From: Prauserella_A sp040645195
Lineage (GTDB): Bacteria > Actinomycetota > Actinomycetes > Mycobacteriales > Pseudonocardiaceae
Length of the DNA: 64,000 nt
Assembly: GCF_040645195.1 (NCBI RefSeq)
Contig: NZ_JBEYXW010000014.1
Coordinates: forward strand, 98,659-162,658
Direction: 5' to 3'
Shown: piece after piece, positions 59,553-64,000 of the stretch
How positions within the stretch are numbered: the stretch's first letter is position 1
How the letters are laid out: each line of letters begins with the position of its first letter
The notes under the pieces: model-generated
Seen by the model: the letters and a program-made list of their open reading frames with translations, nothing else
What the model was told of the DNA's origin: nothing
Databases searched by the model: none
Program-made: the position numbers and the translations under genes

Positions 59553-60690
59553 AGCGGTCATCGTCGAGGCGGTCCGGACCGGCGCGGGCAAGCGGAATGG
59601 AGGCCTGTCCGGCTGGCACGCGGCGGACCTCTCCGCTGTGGTTCTCAATGCGCTGCTCGAACGGACCGGCGTGGACCCGGCGATCGTCGACGACGTCGTG
59701 TGGGGCTGCGTCTCCCAGATCGGCGACCAGGCGAGCAACATCGGGCGCTACTCGGTGCTCGCCGCGGGATGGCCCGAGACGGTTCCCGGCACGACCGTCA
59801 ACCGTGCCTGCGGGTCGAGCCAGCAGGCCTTGGACTTCGCCGCGCAGGCCGTCATGTCCGGCCAGCAGGAGGTCGTGGTCGCGGGTGGCGTCGAGGTGAT
59901 GAGCCGGGTGCCGCTCGGCGCGGCGAAGACCGGCGGAACGCCGTACGGGCCAAGGGCGCTGGCGCGTTACGACGGGTTCTCGTTCAACCAGGGCATCTCC
60001 GCGGAGAAGATCGCGCAGAAGTGGGGCCTGCGCAGGACGCAGCTCGACGAGTACGCCGCGGTCTCCCACGAGCGGGCGGCTTCGGCGCAGGACAGCGGCG
60101 CGTTCGACGCGCAGATCGTGCCGGCGACCGCGGACGGGACCACGGTGGCGGCCGACGAAGGGGTGCGGCGCGGCACCACGGCCGAGACGCTGGCCGCGCT
60201 CACACCCGCATTCCTCGACGACGGCGTCATCCACGCCGGGAACTCGTCGCAGATCTCCGACGGCGCGGCCGCGCTATTGGTGACCACTCCCGAGAAGGCG
60301 CGGGAGCTCGGGCTCACTCCGATCGTGCGGTACCGGTGCGGCGTGGTCGCGGGCGCCGACCCGGTGCTCATGCTCACGGGTCCGATTCCCGCGACGGAGA
60401 AGGTACTGCGCAGGGCCGGTGTCGGCGTCGCCGACGTCGGGGTGTTCGAGGTGAACGAGGCGTTCGCGCCGATACCGCTGGCGTGGCTTGCCGAGACCGG
60501 GGCCGATCCCGCACTGGTCAACCCGTTGGGCGGCGCCATCGCGCTCGGGCATCCACTCGGCGCGACGGGCGCGATGCTGATGACGCGCATGGTGAACCAC
60601 ATGCGCGACAACGGGATCCGCTACGGGCTGCAGACGATGTGCGAGGGCGGCGGCACGGCCAACGCCACGCTCGTCGAGCTCGTGAACTGA
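59545..60690 (+). CDS. Acetyl-CoA acetyltransferase (thiolase)
   Basis: A 381-residue thiolase with all canonical parts: nucleophile Cys89 (NRACGSS), NEAFA, LGHPLGATGA and CEGGGTAN. The ATG is overlapped by the preceding hydratase gene and has GGAGG 8 bases upstream. It completes the operon for beta-oxidation. Compare the thiolase at 25904, which has Ala after the catalytic His. Confidence 0.95.
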   Translation: MREAVIVEAVRTGAGKRNGGLSGWHAADLSAVVLNALLERTGVDPAIVDDVVWGCVSQIGDQASNIGRYSVLAAGWPETVPGTTVNRACGSSQQALDFAAQAVMSGQQEVVVAGGVEVMSRVPLGAAKTGGTPYGPRALARYDGFSFNQGISAEKIAQKWGLRRTQLDEYAAVSHERAASAQDSGAFDAQIVPATADGTTVAADEGVRRGTTAETLAALTPAFLDDGVIHAGNSSQISDGAAALLVTTPEKARELGLTPIVRYRCGVVAGADPVLMLTGPIPATEKVLRRAGVGVADVGVFEVNEAFAPIPLAWLAETGADPALVNPLGGAIALGHPLGATGAMLMTRMVNHMRDNGIRYGLQTMCEGGGTANATLVELVN

Positions 60691-60702
60691 CGGGGAGGAC
60701 AC

Positions 60703-61851
60703 GTGCGCCGAGAGGTCTTCACCTCCGATCACGAGGCCTTCCGCGAGGTCGTGCGGGAGTTCGTGGCCAGGGAGGTGGTTCCCCGGTACGAGGAGTGGGA
60801 GCGCGCGGGACAACTGCCCCGCGAGATCTTCGGCCAGCTCGGCGCCCTTGGCGTCCTGGGCATGGCGATCCCCGAAGAGTACGGGGGAGCGGGGTTCGCC
60901 GACTACCGCTACAACGTCGTGCTGCAGGAGGAGGCGGCGCGCGCATTGGTGACGCTGGGCACCGTGCGCACCCAGCTCGAGGTCATCCTGCCGTACCTGC
61001 TCGCCTACGCCGACGCGGCGCAACGCGAGCGCTGGTTTCCCGGGCTGGCGGCCGGCACGTTGCTGACCGCGATCGCGATGACGGAGCCGGGCACGGGCTC
61101 CGACCTCGCCGGTATCCGCACCACGGCTGTCCGCGACGGGGACTGCTACATCCTCAACGGTGCCAAGACGTTCATCACCGGCGGGCTGCTCGCCGACCTG
61201 GTGATCGTGGTGGCCCGCACGTCGACCGATGCGCGGGACCGGAGGGCGGGCCTGAGCCTGCTGGTGGTCGAGGACGGCATGCCGGGGTTCACCCGCGGGC
61301 GTGTGCTCAACAAGATGGGGATCAAGGTCCAGGACACCGTCGAGTTGTCGTTCCACGACGTGCGGGTTCCAGTGGCGAACCGGCTCGGCGAGGAGGGCAA
61401 GGCGTTCCACTACCTCGGGCGCAACCTGCCGCAGGAGCGGATGACCGTGGCGGTCGGGTCGGTCGCGCATGCACGCGCGGCGCTGAACCTCACGGTGGAC
61501 TACGTCAAGGAGCGCACCGCGTTCGGCCAGCCGGTGGCCTCGTTCCAGAACACGAAGTTCGAGCTCGCCGCGATGGCCGCTGAGATCGAGGCGGTGCAGA
61601 CGATGCTCGACCGCGCAGTGCTCGACCTCGTCGACGGGGTGCTCTCCGGCGCCGACGCGGCCAAGGTCAAGCTGGTCTGCACCGAGACGCAGGGCAGGGT
61701 GGTGGATCGTTGCCTTCAGCTGTTCGGCGGCTACGGCTACATCCTGGAGTACCCCATCGCCCGGCTCTACACCGATGCCAGGGTGGCGCGCATCTACGCG
61801 GGCACGAGCGAGGTCATGAAGCTGATCATCGCCAAGTCACTGGGGTTGTGA
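60703..61851 (+). CDS. Acyl-CoA dehydrogenase, homomeric type
   Basis: A 382-residue acyl-CoA dehydrogenase with AMTEPGTGSDLAG, and the C-terminal FGGYGYILEYPIARLYTDAR with the catalytic Glu plus IYAGTSEVMK, so it is complete in one chain. The GTG at 60703 follows GGGGAGGA. It is the last gene of the island; no clear terminator follows before the TetR promoter. Confidence 0.94.
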   Translation: MRREVFTSDHEAFREVVREFVAREVVPRYEEWERAGQLPREIFGQLGALGVLGMAIPEEYGGAGFADYRYNVVLQEEAARALVTLGTVRTQLEVILPYLLAYADAAQRERWFPGLAAGTLLTAIAMTEPGTGSDLAGIRTTAVRDGDCYILNGAKTFITGGLLADLVIVVARTSTDARDRRAGLSLLVVEDGMPGFTRGRVLNKMGIKVQDTVELSFHDVRVPVANRLGEEGKAFHYLGRNLPQERMTVAVGSVAHARAALNLTVDYVKERTAFGQPVASFQNTKFELAAMAAEIEAVQTMLDRAVLDLVDGVLSGADAAKVKLVCTETQGRVVDRCLQLFGGYGYILEYPIARLYTDARVARIYAGTSEVMKLIIAKSLGL

Positions 61852-61874
61852 GTGCCGCCGCCTCGCTGAGACCC

Positions 61875-61903
61875 TTGTCACACTTGGAAAACTAACCTAA
61901 TGT
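61875..61903 (+). promoter_or_regulatory. Promoter of the second TetR gene
   Basis: TTGTCA (61875-61880), 17 bases, TAATGT (61898-61903). The -10 box lies inside a dyad, ACCTA...TAGGT (61895-61916), that may be the autoregulatory operator. A direct repeat TTGAACAAG (61921-61929 and 61935-61943) follows. Confidence 0.6.
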
Positions 61904-61951
61904 ATGTTCGGTAGGTCGGTTTGAACAAGATCGGTTGAACAAGGGAGTTCA

Positions 61952-62560
61952 GTGTCCGATCAGCGTCCCTATGCCACGCTGCTCGCTAAGGGCGAGGACC
62001 GGCGCCAGCGGATCCTGGCTGTCGCGCAACGGCTGTTGACGAGCAACGGCTGGCGCAACACGACGCTGGGGCAGATCGCAGGCGAAGCCGGCGTCAGCCC
62101 GGCGGGTCTGTTGCATCACTTCGAGTCCAAGGAACAGTTGCTGCACGCGGTGCTCGAAGCGCGCGACGCATACGACAACGCTCACCGGGACACCTCGGGT
62201 GATCTCGTCGAGCAGATCCGGCACGCGGCAGAGCGGTTCGAGCAGGTGCCGCAGCTGGTCGGCATGTTCATCGTGCTCCTGGTGGAGAACCTCGACCCCG
62301 CCGCCCCTTTGCGCGACCGCCTTCTTCACCGGTACCAGTCGGCCACCGAGATCATCGCCGACGGGATCCGGCGCGGGCAACGCGAGGGCCGGTACCGGGA
62401 CGATGTTGATCCAGTGATCAAAGCCAGGGGGATCGTTGCATTTCTTTACGGGATGGAGACAACATGGCTGCTCGATCCGTCGGTTCCGGTGACCGAGGTG
62501 TTCACGGACTACACCCAGTCGCTAGCCCTTCAGCTCGCCGTGCCCGAAACCGTCCGCTGA
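61952..62560 (+). CDS. TetR/AcrR family transcriptional regulator
   Basis: A 202-residue TetR protein with the HTH at about residues 20-65 (TLGQIAGEAGVSPAGLLHHFESKEQLL) and a C-terminal ligand domain. The GTG at 61952 follows AAGGGAG by about 4 bases. No island operator is present in its promoter, so it probably controls itself and the next gene rather than the catabolic island. Its ligand is unknown. Confidence 0.93.
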   Translation: MSDQRPYATLLAKGEDRRQRILAVAQRLLTSNGWRNTTLGQIAGEAGVSPAGLLHHFESKEQLLHAVLEARDAYDNAHRDTSGDLVEQIRHAAERFEQVPQLVGMFIVLLVENLDPAAPLRDRLLHRYQSATEIIADGIRRGQREGRYRDDVDPVIKARGIVAFLYGMETTWLLDPSVPVTEVFTDYTQSLALQLAVPETVR

Positions 62561-62571
62561 GGCACCGGCTG

Positions 62572-63063
62572 GTGGTGTTCGCGCCGACGATCGTGGGCGC
62601 CGTGCGAGCTGCGGGCGGCTGGCTGTTCGATTCTGTGATGGCCGGCTCGGATGTCATGGTTCTGGTCTCCGAAAAGGGCGACTGCCGGCCGGTGGAGATT
62701 CTCGGCGCGCTCGGTGGTGATCTCCAGGTCGCACTGGGCACCCGTGTGCACGGCCCGCGACCGCATACCCTGGCGGTCGGCGCCGAGCTCTACGACGCCG
62801 ACCTGCGAGTGCGGCGGCTGGTGCAGCTGATTCTCGAGAACGGTCTGACGGAGGTCCGGTTCTTCGGCGAGAACTGGCCTGCCGACCTGGACGACGACAT
62901 CGAGCGGATGTCTCACCGGCTCAGCGTCGCGGCGCGCGCCTTCAAGACGCAGGCCCTCGCCGCCGCGGCCGCGCCGGTCGAGCCGGTCGAGACCACTGAG
63001 GTGTTCGTCAGCGGCGAGGTGCTTTCCCTCGCACCGGAGACCCCGCACCTCGTACCCGTCTAG
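62572..63063 (+). CDS. Unrecognised 163-residue protein
   Basis: I do not recognise this family. The product is soluble, starts around VVFAPTIVGAVRAAGGWLFD, with GTG 62572 or 62575 as start, and follows the TetR gene by 11 bases. Features are a VMAGSDVMVLVSEK strand-loop segment and an Ala/Pro-rich C-terminal part (AAAAPVEPVETTE). The weak ribosome site suggests coupling to the TetR gene. It is followed by a strong hairpin terminator. Confidence 0.7.
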   Translation: MVFAPTIVGAVRAAGGWLFDSVMAGSDVMVLVSEKGDCRPVEILGALGGDLQVALGTRVHGPRPHTLAVGAELYDADLRVRRLVQLILENGLTEVRFFGENWPADLDDDIERMSHRLSVAARAFKTQALAAAAAPVEPVETTEVFVSGEVLSLAPETPHLVPV

Positions 63064-63077
63064 AAAGTGTGGGGGCG

Positions 63078-63113
63078 GCGGGTGTCGAGATCGGAACCGA
63101 TCTCGACACCCGC
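63078..63113. terminator. Bidirectional hairpin terminator
   Basis: Perfect 17-base arms around a 2-base centre (AA) lie between convergent genes. The arms are among the longest in the window. Confidence 0.8.
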
Positions 63114-63133
63114 CTTTCCACACTGTTCGACCA

Positions 63134-64000
63134 TCAGGACGCCAGCACCATCGGACCCGGCGCGGTGGCATGATCCGCTTTCAGCCAAGTGTGAAATGCG
63201 TGCAGGGTGTTGCGGCGGGGTTGTTGTTCGGGGTCGATGTGGGGTGGTGGGATGTACCAGGGGATTCCGTTGGTCATGCGGATCTTCCAGTTGCTGTGGT
63301 GCACCACCCGGTGGTGATGCTGGCAGACCAGGGTGAGATTGTCCAAAGTGGTGGGTCCGCCGTTGCTCCAGTGGACGATGTGGTGGGCCTGCGACCACTT
63401 GGCTTTGCGGTCGCAGCCCGGAAAACTACAGCCCTTGTCCCGGTGGATCAGGGCCCGCCGGAGGCTTCGGGGAACCGTGCGGGTCGTCCGTCCGACGTCG
63501 AGGACCTCGCTGGCGGTACCGAACACCATGGGGGCGGCTTTCGCATCGCAGGCCATCCGTCGGATCTGCCCGGCCGACATCGAGAGGTGACCGTCGACCA
63601 GGCCCCGGCCGATCCCGGTGGTGAGCTGGTCCAGTGTGGCCGACACGAGAAGGGTGACCGGTTCCCCCGCCTCGGTGGGGGTGTCCGGGCAGCGGGCGGC
63701 CAGGGCGAGGATGTCGGCGAACGCGTCGCCGTAGCGTTCGTCTCGGGAGCGGAGGTCCGGTCCATCATCGCTGGACCGGGGAGCGGTTAACGGGGACAGG
63801 AGGTTGGCCAGCAGCGCGCCGGTTTCTTTGTCCAGCCCGAACGTGCCAGTGACGCCGTCGGCGGTCTCGTGGAAGTCCAGCCACCGTTTCGGCTGTATCA
63901 GGGTGTCATCTTTGGGTTCGGCGCCATCGGGGTCCAATCGGTCCCGGATCTCCCGACCCAGCCTGGCAATGATCCGAGGCTCGCTCACGATTGCGGCCTC
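63134..64000 (-). CDS. HNH endonuclease-domain protein (DUF222 family), partial
   Basis: The C-terminal 288 residues of a protein whose frame stays open to the right edge. The HNH motif is seen in SQAHHIVHWSNGGPTTLDN and CQHHHRVVH. DUF222-HNH proteins are abundant multi-copy proteins in actinobacteria; their role is not settled. The start lies beyond 64000, although a GTG at 63988 is in frame. Confidence 0.9.
   Translation of the reverse strand, partial: EAAIVSEPRIIARLGREIRDRLDPDGAEPKDDTLIQPKRWLDFHETADGVTGTFGLDKETGALLANLLSPLTAPRSSDDGPDLRSRDERYGDAFADILALAARCPDTPTEAGEPVTLLVSATLDQLTTGIGRGLVDGHLSMSAGQIRRMACDAKAAPMVFGTASEVLDVGRTTRTVPRSLRRALIHRDKGCSFPGCDRKAKWSQAHHIVHWSNGGPTTLDNLTLVCQHHHRVVHHSNWKIRMTNGIPWYIPPPHIDPEQQPRRNTLHAFHTWLKADHATAPGPMVLAS

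Noticed and set aside
63134..64000. HNH protein as a homing endonuclease or mobile element
   Set aside because: DUF222-HNH proteins are common chromosomal paralogues in actinobacteria, and no repeats or intron borders were seen around it.

Overview
The window is GC-rich DNA (roughly 70 % G+C by eye) with dense genes, many GTG starts and many 4-bp ATGA/GTGA gene overlaps. It encodes a mycofactocin-type short-chain dehydrogenase, several luciferase-like (LLM, probably F420) oxidoreductases, KshB-like redox chemistry, split acyl-CoA dehydrogenases and a DUF222-type HNH protein. Together these point to an actinomycete; a member of the Pseudonocardiales is my best guess but is inference only. No rRNA, tRNA, CRISPR array or insertion sequence was seen.

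Almost everything from the left edge to 61851 looks like one large catabolic island. Layout: partial amidohydrolase and CaiB CoA-transferase (1-1599, minus); mycofactocin SDR, aldehyde dehydrogenase, P450 and 3Fe-4S ferredoxin (1945-5649); an apparently unrelated regulatory patch with HxlR, an SDR-like protein, ABM and DoxX proteins and an ECF sigma factor (5626-8600); carboxymuconolactone decarboxylase-like protein, HIBADH-like dehydrogenase and a KshB-like reductase (8693-11026); SDR, TauD dioxygenase, Rieske oxygenase with a small partner, and a 6-oxocamphor-hydrolase-like beta-diketone hydrolase (11060-15230, minus); LLM and SDR genes, an aldehyde dehydrogenase and a Suc_Fer-like protein (15298-21317); VOC protein and an acyl-CoA dehydrogenase pair (21326-24663, minus); small EthD-like protein and HIBADH (24741-25893); thiolase, split MaoC hydratase and SDR (25904-28889, minus); LLM (28995-29951); a peptide-type ABC importer with two tandem binding proteins followed by CoA ligase, acyl-CoA dehydrogenase pair and enoyl-CoA hydratase (30251-41410); two SDRs, a second CoA ligase, a Rossmann protein, a TesB-type thioesterase and a TetR regulator (41448-47101); a second Rieske/partner pair and an unusual amidohydrolase (47257-50157); a VapBC module (50179-50801); a third acyl-CoA dehydrogenase pair, SnoaL-like and CMD-like genes (50865-53701, minus); and a long plus-strand operon from 53906 to 61851 (4-Cys small protein, amidohydrolase, acyl-CoA dehydrogenase, SDR, CaiB, enoyl-CoA hydratase, thiolase, acyl-CoA dehydrogenase). 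The right end holds a second TetR gene, an unrecognised gene and a partial HNH gene.

The genes fit a logic of import, oxygenation (P450, two Rieske enzymes, a TauD enzyme, LLM enzymes), dehydrogenation (SDR/ALDH), C-C bond cleavage by a retro-Claisen hydrolase, CoA activation (two ligases, two CaiB enzymes) and beta-oxidation. Heteromeric acyl-CoA dehydrogenases and a split MaoC hydratase are hallmarks of bulky or polycyclic substrates, and the beta-diketone hydrolase points to an alicyclic or terpenoid-like ring. The actual substrate cannot be read from the sequence.

The most striking non-coding signal is a recurring palindrome, GAGAAT-N3-ATTCTC, found perfect or nearly so in most promoter gaps between 1.6 and 54 kb, in places overlapping predicted promoters or start codons. 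It ties the divergent operons into one apparent regulon, most simply controlled by the TetR protein at 46424-47101. I found none in the 5626-8600 patch, in front of VapBC, or at the second TetR gene.
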